Source of the DNA: Prunus persica
Taxonomy: Eukaryota > Streptophyta > Magnoliopsida > Rosales > Rosaceae
Assembly: GCF_000346465.2 (NCBI RefSeq)
Contig: NC_034016.1
Location: 8,650,611-8,714,610 of the forward strand
Length of the DNA stretch: 64,000 nt
Direction of reading: 5' to 3'
Shown here: piece after piece, positions 24,235 through 35,725 of the stretch
Layout: each line of letters opens with the position of its first letter
Position numbering within the stretch: position 1 is the first letter of the stretch
Position numbers and translations under genes: made by a program
The notes under the pieces: generated by a model
Told to the model about the DNA's origin: nothing
What the model saw: the letters and a program-made list of their open reading frames with translations, nothing else
The model's database searches: none

Positions 24235-25509
24235 TCACTGAGAAGCATCAGGGCTGTGGAGGATTGATCTCAAAGGAAAGTCGGTCATGACGATGACTCG
24301 ATGAGCTTGGTAGTAGGGTCGCAGCTTTCTCGCAGAAACTACAAGAGCCAAAATAAGTTTCTCCAACTTTGGGTAGCGAGTTTCTGCATCGAGGAGAGCT
24401 TTTGACGTGTAGAATACCAGATGTTGGGCCCCCAGCTCTTCTCGGATGAAAGCTGAACTGATAGCTGAGTTGGACACTGCCAGGTATACAAACAAGTCCT
24501 CCCTAGGGACTGGCTTTGAAAGCAGAGGAGGTGAGGTGAGGTAAGTCTTCAGACTCTGGAAAGCTACTTCGCACTCCTCGTCCCATTTGTCTCTTTGTCC
24601 TTTCTTCAAAGCTTTGAAGAATGGTCTGCACTTGTCAGTTGATCTCGAGAGGAATCAGTTGAGGGCCGCTGCTCTGCCCGTCAGACTTTGTATTTCCTTC
24701 ACCGTGGAGGGCGATTTCATCTCGAGAATCGCTTTGATTTGGCGTGGGTGTGCCTCGATACCTCGTTGCTTGACTAGGTATCCCAAGAATCGGCCGAAAA
24801 ATACACCAAACGTGCATTTACTTGGATTCAACTTCATGCGATATTGGCGGAGCAAGCTGAATGACTCAGCAAGATTTACAATGTGATCTGCACGTTTTGG
24901 GGCTTTGACCAGCATGTCATCCACGTAGACCTCCATAGTTTTGCCGATCTGCTCCTTGAAGATTTTATTTACAAGCCTTTGATAGGTTGCTCCGGCGTTC
25001 TTCAGCCCAAAGGGCATGACCTTGTAGCAGTAGGTCCCTCTCTCGATGATGAAAAAAGTTTTAGCCTTGTCATCCTCGTGCATCAGGATTTGGTTATAGT
25101 CGGAGTAGGCGTCCATGAAGCTGAGCAGCTGATTGCCAGAAGTGGAATCCATGAATTGGTCGATTCTCGGCAATGGGAAGTTGTCTTTAGGGCATGCCTT
25201 GTTGAGGTCTGTGTAATCGACGCAAACTCTCCATTGGCCCTTTTCTTGTTTTGCCACCAAGACAACGTTGGCAAGCCATTCTGAGTAGGAGACCTCTTCG
25301 ATGAAGCCGGCAGCTAGGAGTTTGTCAATCTCGGCTTCGATGATAGCGACTCGCTCGGGTGCGAAGTTGCGTCTCTTCTGCGCCACTGGCTTGCACCCGG
25401 GGTTGACGTGGAGTCGATGACAGATGATGTTTGGGTCGATGCCAGGCATGTCTGATGGCGACCATGCGAACATGTCTTTGTTGCTCTGGAGGAATGTGGT
25501 AAGCTCCAC
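24235..25509 (-). pseudogene. Reverse transcriptase and RNase H of gypsy copy A
   Basis: RT copies element RNA into DNA. Seen: WLANVVLVAKQEKGQWR, VDYTDLNKACPKDNFPLP, MPFGLKNAGATYQR, and the active-site box YVDDMLVKAP (about 24912-24927). The RT-linked RNase H follows (LFVYLAVSNSAISSAF, FYTSKALLDAETRYPKLEK). Two stops interrupt it, each where copy B has Arg CGA: TGA at about 24655 (after GRAAALN) and TGA at 24235 (after SPDASQ). Both fit C-to-T decay. Confidence 0.9.
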
Positions 25510-26456
25510 CTTTTCTTATGGGCTTAAGCGCGAGCCAATCCTCGCTTTCCTGTCGGGCTGGTCAGGATCCAAGGGTATTAACTCGACGTCCTCCTCGGGT
25601 TTCCATCCTTCTTCCGAAAAGAGCTCTGGACGGATTTCCTCGGCTTGGTCCTGACGCTTTGATTGCTATAAGATAGCAAGATTCGGTTGCTCTACCTCCT
25701 CCAGATCTGCCTGGCTCACAGGGAGAAACTGAGCTTGTTTGCCTTTCTTCAGCCCTTGGGTGGAGCATTTCCTCGCCATTGCTTGATCGCTGTTGATTTG
25801 GCTGACACCGCCCCCAGGGATTGGTATCGAATTTTCTGATGTGTGGCGGAGGTGATGGCATTGATCTTGCCAATCCATGGTCTGCCCAGGATGCCGTTAT
25901 AGGGTGAGACCTCATTAATGACCATGAATGTTTGCAGGCTGATCACAGGTGGGGAGTAGACGTCGAGGTCTATCGTGCCCACGGTAACCGTTGTTGCACC
26001 ATTAAAGCCAGTCAGCGATCTAGCTAACTTGTTGATCTTTGTCTCCAAGCCCATCTGTTGGATGACCGCCAATTGTAGGATATTGGCTGCGCTGCCCTCA
26101 TCTGCATGGATTCGGTCGACCATGGCCTGAGCGATTTGAATGCTGATGACAAGGGCGTCGTTATGTGGCATGTCGAGGCTGATCAGATCTTTCTTTTGGA
26201 AGCCGATCATAGGATCGTCTTCTGCTAGTGGAAGGTCGGTCGAGACTTGAGAGATCACAGTGGCCTGTTTGATCTTCCTCTTATTTTCCTTTTTGGTCAG
26301 CCCAGACTCCTCGGAGTCGGCTAGGATTGTGTTAATCCTTATGACCTTCTGAGGCGGCTCCTTGGCGGTGTCTCGATCTTCAATCCGTTGGATGGCCTGC
26401 TTCGCAACGAATTCAGTGCAGTGGCCTTCCCTCACGAGTTCTTCAAGATGCGCTTT
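25510..26456 (-). pseudogene. Aspartic protease region of gypsy copy A
   Basis: Lies between Gag and RT in the Tat polyprotein. The reading 26435-25749 shows ADEGSAANILQLAVIQQMGL (near 26100), which I take as the active-site region (DEGS in place of D-T/S-G), and YNGILGRPWIGKINA, the flap and second motif. The frame breaks after about 25800. The linker to RT (WKPEEDVELIPLDPDQPD, read in another frame at 25565-25610) is present once here and twice in copy B. Confidence 0.75.
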
Positions 26457-28246
26457 CTAAGCGAAGCAGTTGTTCGTCGTGTGTCCGTACGTCCCATGGA
26501 AGGCACAGTATTTACTAGTGTCCCTCTTGTCCGGATCTCCCTTCAAGGGTGGTGGTCTTCTTACCCAAGGTTTATTCTTCACTTGGGCTAAGATTTGATG
26601 TATGGGGATGGTGAACTTGGTATAGTTCTCTCCTGCCGTAGCCTCCCTTTTTGGGTGCGACCTGCGCTTGTCTTTGTTTCGGTTGTTAAAATCGTCGCCT
26701 CTTTGGCCTGCCCGCTTAGTTGGCTGATCTTCCTGCTTTGTAGACTTCTTTGCGGCGATTCGGTCGTCATCCCAGAGCGCGTAGCGTTCCGCAGTCGCGT
26801 AGACCTTTGCCAGAGTCTGGCTGGGAGTGATAGTCAGCTCGCGGTACAAGTCGTGCTCAGCTGGAAGGCCTTTCTTGAAAGCGGAGGACGCGATTCGGTC
26901 GTCACATCCTACAATGTTCGCCTTTTCTGCCTTGAATCTCTTGATGTAATCTCGAAGGGATTCGTCAGACTTCTTGCCCAGGTTGTACAGGTGGTCAGGG
27001 TTCTTCTTGATTGTCCGGTAAGAGGTGTATTCTTTGGTGAAGACGTAAGCTAGCTCCTTGAAGCTGCTGATCGACCTGGATGGTAGGGTGTGGAACCAGT
27101 CTTGTGCTGCTCCTCGCAAGGTTATCGTAAATACCTTGCACATTAGTGCGTCGTCAGCCTGGTGGAGGATCATAACATTTTTGAAGTGTTTTAAGTGGCT
27201 CTCGGGATCGGAATCCCCTTTGAAGTGTATGAACGAGGGCGTCGAGAATCGCTTCGGGTGAGCGGCCTGCTCGATATCAAGGGTGAAAGGCGTAAAGCTC
27301 ACCTAGTCCATCTCCTTACGTAGTGAATCCTTGAAGTTTCCTCCGGTCTTCAAGTCTCGAAGTCTTAGGAAGCTTTTGCGCACATTGCTGGTCGGTTACG
27401 TTGGCGACCTCCACGATATTGACTGACTTCCTCATTGTCCTCTGAGGGTCGACCTTCTCGCCTGGGCTGCCTAGTTGGAGTGTTGGTGGACTGCGCCTGC
27501 GAAAGATTCTCTGTAGCTTGTCGACGAGAATTGGTTCTCCGAGAGTGAGTAACGGAGCGTCTTTCCTCATGGTCCTCATTGTGAGGGTTGTCCAACTGGC
27601 CTCCCTGGGGGCCTAGCCTTTCGAGAGTGCTTCTCTGTGAGTTGACAGCTGAACGCCTTTCTTCGCGATCCTCGTTGCGATGGTTGTTTGGCCGACCTCC
27701 TTGGGGGCCTAGCCTTTGATGTACATCTCCCTGCGGGCCCAAGCGGGCACAGACGTCGAGTCGTCTGCCGGCGCGTTCGTCCATCCTTCTCTCCTCGCCT
27801 GGTTGTCCAAGGCCAAGGTTTTGAGCAAAGCCTATTTGGTTGATGAGCTGCCTCATTAGATCGGTTTGGTCTTCCATTCTCTGAGCTAGCTGGTCAACTC
27901 TTAGATTAAGGTCTGCTTGACTTCGTGGATCAGGAGGAGAGAAGTGTGTGGAGCCCAACTGCACACGGGCTAGGTTTTCATTGGAGGTGTATGCAGGAGC
28001 GTGCGTCGCGCGTGGAGGCAATGGAGGGAATGCTTGGAGTTGCTCCAAGACCGGCCCTAGGTCGGCGGTGGTAACGAGTCCACCTTGATGGGAAGTCCCG
28101 CCATGTTCGGCGGCAGTGGCCGGTGCGGTGGTGAGAGGTGGCGGTGCCACTATGTCGATCGCGGGATCGTGGGTAGAGTGGCTTTGGTTCGTCGCGGATC
28201 TAGCCATCGCGGCGGCTTTGCCTCTCGTGCTCATGCTTCCAACCAT
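26457..28246 (-). pseudogene. Gag of gypsy copy A
   Basis: Structural capsid/nucleocapsid protein. ATG at 28246 (MVGSMSTRGKAAAMA). The N-terminal third is low-complexity and Arg-rich with a repeated RLGPQGG motif (27580-27740). The retrotrans_gag domain follows (FTITLRGAAQDWFHTLPSR, ESLRDYIKRFKAEKANI, AERYALWDDDRIAAKK), then a zinc knuckle-like segment (KYCAFHGTYGHTTNNC). A frameshift or stop lies between 27302 and 27365. The last codon, TAG at 26457-26459, replaces the Trp that copy B has at the same place (NNCNAWKRHLEELV), so Gag was originally continuous with protease. Confidence 0.88.
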
Positions 28247-28320
28247 GGTTGTTTGGAAGGCTTCGGTGGATTGGAAAATAGGAGGAACGGATTCCTTGAG
28301 CACGCGTTGAGTATACCTCG

Positions 28321-28343
28321 TGCTCTCAATGAAAGCACCAATT
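28321..28343 (-). other. Primer-binding region, gypsy copy A
   Basis: Immediately inside the 5' LTR, the minus strand reads AATTGGTGCTTTCATTGAG, the same as in copy B (45608-45626). This is where the tRNA primer should pair. I do not assign the tRNA. Confidence 0.6.
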
Positions 28344-29039
28344 TGTTTGTGCAAATAATCTCACGGGAGAATATTCGCCCAAGATTCCTTCGTCTTCTTC
28401 GCCTCTCTTTCTCCCTGCAAAACAGATCGGAGTAAAAGACCACACCCGGGGGGTGTTGGCCAAAGACCCTCCGATGCCTAAGTTAGTTCAATCGATCTTT
28501 AGAGAAACGATAGCTAAAATAAGGTACGGGATGTGTTTATAATATAAATCGGGCGGCCGGAGCCTTATGTAAAAGAGAGAAAGAGAAGAGGTGGCTAGGG
28601 TTTGAGAGGAATTTTCTGTAGAGATTTTAGTAGTAATTCTGACGTACCTCAACCCTTGTGTATGGCTATGCTTTTATAGTAGTCTAGGAGGCTAGGGTTT
28701 CTGAGGAATAATTCCGTAGATGGAAGGGAATTATTCCTCCCCTTTTTGGGATTGATTTGATTAATTTGGGATTTGATTTATTAGGGTAAATCAAATCCCT
28801 AATTGTGGTAGGTATCAAATCAAATCCCGATTCAATTAGGTAAGTTCTCATTTAATTGGGGATCGTGGTAATTAACCAAATCAAATCTCAACCTAATTAG
28901 GTAACGTTCAATTTAATTGGATAATTCCCAATTAAATTGAGTAACTCCTAATTAGGTTGATTGACTCCCAATTTGGTCAAATAATCCCCAAATGGTAGGA
29001 ATTATTTGACCTAGGGTTTGATTTAATTAGGTTCCCACA
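28344..29039 (-). repeat. 5' LTR of gypsy copy A
   Basis: 696 bp. It starts TGTTTGTGCAAATAATC and ends GGTTCCCACA on the plus strand, and aligns along its length with the 658-bp LTRs of copy B. A minus-strand TATA box (CTATAAAAG) lies at 28671-28679, in the right direction for gag-pol. The 28740-29030 part is built of AATTNGG/CCAATT-type short repeats. Confidence 0.9.
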
Positions 29040-29461
29040 TATTCTGCTTGGGTCCTATCATGTCCTGCTTATTGAGGGAAAACCTGATCATGCAGTCCGC
29101 GTTGGTTTTTTTTTTTTTTTTTGGGCATTCCTCCTTGTGGGGACTTTTTCGTTCCGGCAGTTACTGCGGGCATAGACTGCTGTAAAGAGCCAAATGTGTG
29201 AAAATTGCCCATGGGTCTGAGTTCAATAATCAAACCCCAAGAATGCTTCGAAAGGGTTGCTGAGCCTTAGGAAGCACATTGGTTACCTTCACCAGCAAAA
29301 CTAACAGTTGTTTACAGGTAGATTCTTAGCTTGGTATGAGAAACTTGTGGCATGGAAGTAAAGTAGTCATGAGTTTAGCATTAAAGAGAGAGAGAACTGT
29401 GAGTTCCTATAAGAAACAGGGGTTCTAAGGATAAGGGGAAGGGATTCTAAGCAGGTTTGTT

Positions 29462-29495
<34 letters not shown>

Positions 29496-31431
29496 GGGAA
29501 TAATGGGTGTGTTGAGTAGTTTCCGGTAGCTTGACGGTGGCTATGTCAAGCTCTGGAACAGTTTACCAGAAAAGAAAATGGAAGAGATGAAGGAATTGGG
29601 GCTCGAAATTGCAGAGGTTTCTGGGATGAGAGATGAAACTTGCTTTCTGGATATGTGTTGTAGCTAGTGGTGAAGTAGTGGGTGTGGTTGTTGGGCAGGA
29701 GGTGCTTCATTTATAGCCGCTGGAAGCTCATCATTTCCAAGAAACCCTAATAGTTTCTATCCAATTTGGCCAAGTCTTTCCTTTCATTTCTCTTCTCTTC
29801 CTTTGACTCATCCTATTTGGTGAAATTCTCTCTACCCAATCGCACAAAAACAAGGTTTTGGGAGCTCTAAGCTTTTCCCGCAGTTGTTTTAGTAGAGGAC
29901 TCCTATTTTCAACCATCTCATTTCCTTCTTTTCTTCCATTTTTCATGGCTAGATCTAGTGGGGAAAGAAATGGGTATGTATGTTTGTTTACACCATAATG
30001 AACCGAGCAGACCCAGCACCAAAGTGACTAGCACCAAGGCAGCCACGCCTTCTCCTGTGCCGAAGGAAGACACACTTCCGAGGTGCCAGACACCTACCGA
30101 AGCTCCCAGCTGCCAAACCTAATCTCCAGGACACGTGTCGCCACCACAACGGCTTGCACAAAGTCCCACATTGGAACTTTGTGCAAAACTCCTACTTTCA
30201 CCTCCCTATAAATAGGGAACAGTACCCAGGTACAAAGGACAACTATTCTCCCACTTTTACTGTTGCTCTGCCAGAATTACTACTTGTAACTGACTTAGGC
30301 ATCGGAGAGCCTTCGGCCGGCACCACACCGGTGTCCGAAGCTTAACGATTGCTTCTCCCACTTTGTCTTCTGCAGGTTTCCCATCAACCTATATTTCACC
30401 AAGGGCCTCAGCCCTCTTCCCTGCTGAAGACCCAGCACATCTAATCACTAAGTTGGACTCAATATTGGCCGGGCCATTTTGAGCATCAACAATGTTGGTT
30501 TGAAGGGTGCCTCCCCTCCTAGCGGTCTGCGCGCACCAATACCCCCAGGTTCTTTGAATGCTCTTGCTTGAAATTCGTTCCCCCCCATGTGTTGGAGCCT
30601 CCCAACAACCTTGCATACGTGGATATCTTGTAACCCTTGTTCTCCAGCCAAATGCTGGGGCTTTTGCAGATTCTCATTTTAATTGCCTGGGCTTTCTAGG
30701 TCAATAAGTTGGTTTATTAAGTAAATGGGCTAACTTCATCAAGTGTTGGGCTATTTTGGTTCAGGTGATGGGCTAATTTTTCTAGGGTATTGGGCTACTT
30801 TCTCTCTTTCTTTTATGCTCACCCATATATTTGGGCTCAAGAAATAGACTTGAGTCTTGAGGCTCCCAAGCAGCCCAAGACTTCCATTTCTCGGCCCATC
30901 AATGGGCCTCATGACAACTTGTTACCATCCATATCACAACCCACTCAAGTAAGCCCCGGACATTTTGTGTGGCTTGGGCCCACTTAAGCTTGTAGTGTGG
31001 CTAGGTGTAATAATAATAATTTTTCGCTTGGCATTGCATGTCGCTTGGCGTGCTTGAATTTTGTCACTTTGAAGAGGGATATGACGCTTGACGGGATAAT
31101 TAGCTTGGGATCATAAAGCCAGTGCTTATTTCAACTCTTAACATGACAGATTGCATATTTATTTGGCATGGCACGTGGATCATGACTCGTGAGAGTGTGA
31201 ATGACGAACTTTCGTGTGCTCCAAATCAGGTTTTTTTCTTAATAAGGCATTGCGTTGGGCCAGGAATTTATTTGGGCCAAACCCTGGATTTTTGGGCCTC
31301 AACACTCCTCAATCTCAATTTTTTTCCAAATCAACCCTACATATTTCAGAACAGAGAATAAGATTGTGAATTTCTCGGGAGTATTCTATTTGTATATGTA
31401 TACTTGAATTTTCATTAATTGAACTAAGGTT
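29040..31431. other. Intergenic region, no gene; possible LTR fragment and microsatellites
   Basis: I see no protein here. 29107-29122 is a T-run and 29464-29491 a (GA)n microsatellite. 29990-30480 resembles part of an LTR: TATAAATAGGGAACAG at about 30208 as TATA box, then a GACTTAGGCATCGGAG-type segment seen in gypsy LTRs. No ends or target duplication were found, so this is tentative. 30660-31310 repeats GGGCT-words and is otherwise featureless. Confidence 0.4.
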
Positions 31432-31568
31432 GGGGCCAATGGGTCTAGCGAGTGGAAAATGATCTTGCTTGCAAATCAGTGTTCACATGTTCGAACTCTC
31501 ATGACCCATTAGTTGTGTGTGTTTGAGAAAACCCCCTTCTCCTTCCTAAATTTGGCCAAAAAAAAAAT
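31432..31568 (+). repeat. tRNA-derived SINE
   Basis: A pol III A-box-like TCTAGCGAGTGG (31444-31455) and a B box GTTCGAACTC (31489-31498) lie about 35 bp apart, followed by a GTTGTGTGTGTTTGAG segment and an A-run (31558-31568). A related copy lies at 60860-60985 on the minus strand. No clear target duplication was seen. Confidence 0.7.
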
Positions 31569-32255
31569 GTTGAATATTTCCAGTTTAGCATTGCTGTGCT
31601 GTGAAAATAATCACTGTCAAATTTGTTGTGAGAGAAAGCAGTTTGGCGTTTGGTAAAATTTTTGTTAAAAGTATTGTTGGTATTAATTTTACACATAATT
31701 AGAAAATGATTACAGCATAATCATTAATCCCAGAGCCCCTTCGAAACTGATTCCTGCGTAATCAGAAAATGAAAGCACCTCATTAGCTGCTTTCCCTCAT
31801 AGCTTTCTCTCACAACAATTTTTAACAATAAGTGATTGTCTCATAGTTACTATGAATATATGATTCATGACACTAAGGATTGGATTTGGGAGGATAGCAG
31901 ATTTAAACGTTGTTACTCTTTCAACCACTAATAAAGAGCTTTCTCGTAGTGCTTAATCTATGAAACAATTTTTCAGTGCTTTTTGGAGAGGCACCTAGTG
32001 CCATCCCCAATTGGGGCCTCAAAACTGAGGTTCTATCCACTGCATTAGCCTCCTTTTGAAGCCCAATAGGAATCTTTGGGACTTTAAAGGAATAGTTGCT
32101 CCAATAGGATGCTTTACACCACGTTCTTTTTAATTTTTTCTTTGTAAACATTTCAACCCAAAACAAAACATTGTGATTCAATTTTGAACAGAATCTTTGA
32201 TGAAGTTGCAGTTATTGCAACATATTTTTAATATTTTTAAGTCGCAACATTGGTT
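31569..32255. other. AT-rich intergenic DNA, nothing recognised
   Basis: No ORF, repeat array or element end that I can support. The short minus-strand reading at 31921-32181 has no recognisable motif. Confidence 0.5.
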
Positions 32256-33415
32256 AAATTTTTTTTTGTTGGTAAAATAGGGGGCAAAGCCCAAACCAAA
32301 AAGAATACACAGGAACAAATTTAGGCCTCAAGAGACCATTCTTATCATCATCTAAAATAGGCTGCAACTGAACAGGAGGAGAAGAGAGCTCATGATAACC
32401 CAAATCCTTATGATGACCCATCTTAGCTAGAAAATCAGCAGCAAAATTGGTCTCCCTATAGACATGAATAATGCTGCAATTCCACTGGTTTTTCAAAAGC
32501 TTTCTGCACTTGGTAAGTAACACATACATAGGATGAGAGTCCACCCAATCTCCATTAATCATATCAACAACAAGGGCAGAATCAGAATTAACAGCTATCT
32601 GATGCAAACCCAGCTGCCAAGCAAGTTTAAGACCATAGTATAAAGCCCAGGCTTCAGCCACAAAGACTTCAACATGACCAAGATTAGCAGAAAAACCTGC
32701 TATCCAGACACCATATGAATTCCTAATTATACCTCCTGCAGCAATGCACCCAGAGTCACTCACACTCTAGAGCCATCAATATTAAGCTTAAAGAAGACAC
32801 AAGGAGGAGGCTGCCAAGCAAGAAACATCTGGGTAGAGAGGTAGCCTTCTTTAAAAGGTTATTAGCCTTATCTCATTCCAGGAGATACTCAACAATAATC
32901 TGATTAGGACGACAAGGCATTTGGAAATGAGGCTCAAAGATAGAACGACACCTCCACTTCCAAATGAACCAGCAAGCAACAGCAAAAATACTAGACCACT
33001 TCAAATTCCTTATATGCCCAGCATTGTAACACAAATTTTCCTTCAAACCAACTATCAAAATCAGAGGAAAAGAAGTTGATCAATCCTTCAGGTAAATAAA
33101 AGGATCTCCAAAGCGCAAGAACACGAGGACAGAAAATAAAGAGATGCTGCAAAGACTCCTCATGGTAATGACAGAGAGGACAAGAAGGGCCTCTAGAAAG
33201 ATGCCTTCTTACTCTCTGCACATTAGTTAAGATCTTTTTTTGAGTGAGAAGCCAAGTGAACATTTTAACACGAGGAGGGATCTTCAAATTCCAAATGAAC
33301 TTCCAAGGAGAACCAGGGACTTCATTAAACCTGGCAGATAACTCATAAGCATGAGTTAATTTTCAAGAAGGCAAAGAAAGACATATCTCAAATTCCATGG
33401 AGATTATGTAGTTTG
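32256..33415 (-). mobile_element. 5'-truncated LINE (non-LTR retrotransposon), 3' end only
   Basis: Minus strand. Upstream is a zinc-binding RT-associated domain (zf-RVT): PPRVKMFTWLLTQKKILTN, CPLCHYHEESLQHLFIFCP (about 33290-33110). Downstream is an RNase H of the RVT_3 type: AAGGIIRNSYGVWIAGFS, AEAWALYYGLKLAWQLGL, VNSDSALVVDMI, YRETNFAADFLAKMGH (32763-32390). The reading is broken between them (stops near 32990 and 32768). It ends with an A-run after CCAAC (plus-strand T-run at 32258-32268), as expected of an L1-type 3' end. The RT and endonuclease are absent, so it is an old dead insertion. Confidence 0.85.
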
Positions 33416-34011
33416 TGTTTGCCAATATAAATAAAAGGAAGTGATTAAGAGCAAGTACTCATGCATCCGAGATCTTGGGTTTGATCCACCAATATCGCTT
33501 CGTATCAAGAAGAAAAAAGGGCAACTACAATTTTTGTCACTTTGTCTTCATTCGAAATCACCTTTCAATTTTGTCAATTTTGTTAATGCGTCTTGTTTCA
33601 GTTCACATCATTCTTCTCCAATCCACACTAAAAGCGGGTTATTTAAACCTTTCTTCTTTCGTTATCCATAACTCTTTCAAGTATATGGCCACTTAAGGAT
33701 GCGAAGATTGTAATTTGCTTCTGCTTCAAGTTCTTGTGACGAACACTATTTTTCTATTTTTTTGTGAGAAATAGAACTGAGGGAAGAGAAAACATCAAAT
33801 GTATAAAACTAACACCTTATTCTTGTAAGCAGTGATGAGCAAAAGCACAAAGAAATGGTAAGGAATATTCTTCTTTTTTTATTTTTTTTTATTTTTCTCA
33901 CAAGCAAAAGCACTTATAACAAGAAATAGATTACACATAACGCAACATCTAAGAAAGAATTAGAAGAACTTGATGACACAGAGTGAAAACATTATAGGAA
34001 AGAGGCACGTT
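33416..34011. other. 3' flank of the LRR-RLK pseudogene
   Basis: No gene. 33441-33500 reads GGGTTTGATCCACC, which resembles a pol III B box but has no convincing A box. 33870-33900 is T-rich. This should include the pseudogene's 3' UTR on the minus strand. Confidence 0.4.
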
Positions 34012-34403
34012 TCAGGTAGCAAAGCCATTGAGAGCAAGCAATTCACCCCATGTTATCATATGCAATGGTTCCAACAAAAGAGACCTCTCAGTTGAGAGGC
34101 GTTGAGAAACTTGCTTCATTGTTGGACGAGATTGCGGACTGGGATTCAAACATGCAAACGCTATCTTTACAAGAGAGACCACTTCCCCTGCTTCTTGATT
34201 TGTTGGAGGGGAAATGCGTTGGTCTACAACATCCACAATTGGCATTTGATGGGCAGGTAATCCAGATGACGACGAAGAAGACGATCGTGATGACAAAGAG
34301 GAGAAAAAATTTCCCGGATGCCTACCCATGATTATTTCCAGTGTTACTACTCCGAAGCTATAAACATTGCATTGCGCGTTCACTTCCATTTTATAAGCAA
34401 GTT
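34012..34403 (-). pseudogene. Last exon, kinase C-lobe, of the LRR-RLK pseudogene
   Basis: The exon starts after an acceptor AGCAG (34404-34408) with ELAYKMEVNAQCNVYSFGVV, kinase subdomain IX, then TLEIIMGRHPG, a Ser-rich loop, VVDQRISPPTNQEAG and RPTMKQVSQ (subdomain XI), stopping at 34012. The Asp of the usual C-D-V-Y-S-F-G is Asn here (CNVYSFG). A paralogous exon at 63301-63695 keeps CDVFSFG. Confidence 0.88.
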
Positions 34404-34780
34404 CTGCTAAGATAAAAGCTCATAGAAGCAGCACTATTGGCATATTTATAACTATTCAAATGGAGTTTACAGAATTGTATCATGCATAAATTTTTTTGAA
34501 AGCTAGAGTCTCTAATACCTGACAAAAAAAAAAGTCTCCGACGCAATTCTGTAAAAATTTACTTTCCAAGTTCCAATTCAAAGAGTTAAGTTATAAATCA
34601 AAATCAGTTACCATGTACAGACAACAATATATAGTAGGAAACAAGTCGCAGAAATAAACTTGTTATGAAAGTTTACAAAAACTGGATCTTGGAAAGAAAG
34701 AGAATCACTTGCCTGCGCGTAAAATCTGTTTAAGTATATAGAACCAAAAAAAAAGAAAGTAAAAGAAGCAAAAACATTAC

Positions 34781-35067
34781 CTAGCCCCACGTAGCCATAT
34801 GTGTCTGCAACAGCAGTCCAATTAGCTGAGTCCGGGTTTAAAAACTTGGCAGTGCCAAAGTCAGAAACACAGGCCTCATATTCAGAATCCAGCAAAATGT
34901 TGTTGCTTGATATGTCACGATGCACAATTGGCGGCAAGCAATCGTGGTGCATGTACAACAAGGCATGAGCTACACCTTTCACAATATTCACGCTTTTGCT
35001 CCACCCAACTCTTTAGCTTCATCATCCTTGCCCAACATTGAGGCCAAGCTTCCCCTTTCAAGATACT
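34781..35067 (-). pseudogene. Kinase core exon segment of the LRR-RLK pseudogene
   Basis: Contains the catalytic loop IVHRDISSNNILLD and the activation-segment start VSDFGTAKFLN, ending at a donor G/GTAATG (34780). The arginine before the catalytic Asp is present (RD kinase). A one-base deletion near 35020 shifts the frame between KDDEAKEL and VNIVKGVAHALLYMHHDC. Its upstream edge is the gypsy-B insertion point, in the hinge motif VYEYLERG. Confidence 0.88.
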
Positions 35068-35725
35068 TGTGGGAGCAAATTTCCGTCCCACGAGAATATT
35101 CGCCAAAGATTCCTTCGTCTTCTCTGCTTCTCTCTCTCTCCCTGCAAAACAGATCGGAGTAAAAGGACCACACCCGGGAGGTGTTGGCCAAAGGTCCTCC
35201 GATGTCTAAGTTAGGTAGGGTGTTTCAAGGAAAACCGGGTGGTCGGAGCTGTGTGTGGTGGCCGGAGCCTTGTGTGAGAGAGAGAAAGAGAGGAGGTGGC
35301 TAGGGTTTTTGAGAAATAATTTATGCAGAGTTTCAGTAGGAAATTAGACGTACCTTAACCTTTGTGTGTGGCCATCCTTTTATAGTGGTCTCAGAGGCTA
35401 GGGTTTCAGAGGAATAATTCCGTAGATGGAAAGGAATTATTCCTCCCTGATTTGGAATTGATTTGATTAATTAGGGATTTGATTCATTAGGGTAAATCAA
35501 ATCCCTAATTGGGGTAGGTATCAAATCAATTCCTAACTTAAATAGGTAACTCCTCATTTAATTGGGAATTGGGGTAGGAATAAAATGAATTCTCAACCCA
35601 ATTAGGTAATATTCTATTTAATTGGGTAATCCCCAATTAAATTGAATAATTCCCAATTAGGTCGAATAATCTCCAAATGGAAGGAATTATTTGACCGAGG
35701 GTTTTGATTTAATTAGGTTCCCACA
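35068..35725 (-). repeat. 3' LTR of gypsy copy B
   Basis: 658 bp, direct repeat of 45627-46284. A minus-strand TATA-like CTATAAAAGG lies at 35376-35385. The polypurine tract (minus-strand AGGGGGCATT) sits just inside at 35726-35735. Confidence 0.95.

Larger units (their letters stand above)
12512..29039 (-). mobile_element. Ty3/gypsy retrotransposon, Tat lineage, copy A (with nested hAT)
   Basis: Transcription direction is minus. In that order: 5' LTR 29039-28344, primer-binding region 28343-28321, gag 28246-26457, protease, reverse transcriptase, RNase H, a second (archaeal-type) RNase H, integrase to 22322, two tandem-repeat blocks (22190-21110), an antisense ORF on the plus strand (13508-15636), and 8 bp of the 3' LTR (12512-12519) cut off by CACTA copy 1. 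The extra RNase H between the RT-linked RNase H and integrase, plus an antisense ORF before the 3' LTR, are marks of the Tat group. Several nonsense codons and frameshifts disable it. A hAT element is inserted at 15865-21085. Without it the element is about 11.3 kb. Confidence 0.92.

Noticed and set aside
29990..30480. Complete solo LTR
   Set aside because: A TATA box and gypsy-LTR-like words are present, but I could not find TG..CA ends or a target duplication; kept only as a tentative fragment.
33416..33700. SINE-like B box (GGGTTTGATCC)
   Set aside because: No A box at the right distance and no tail. Too weak to call.
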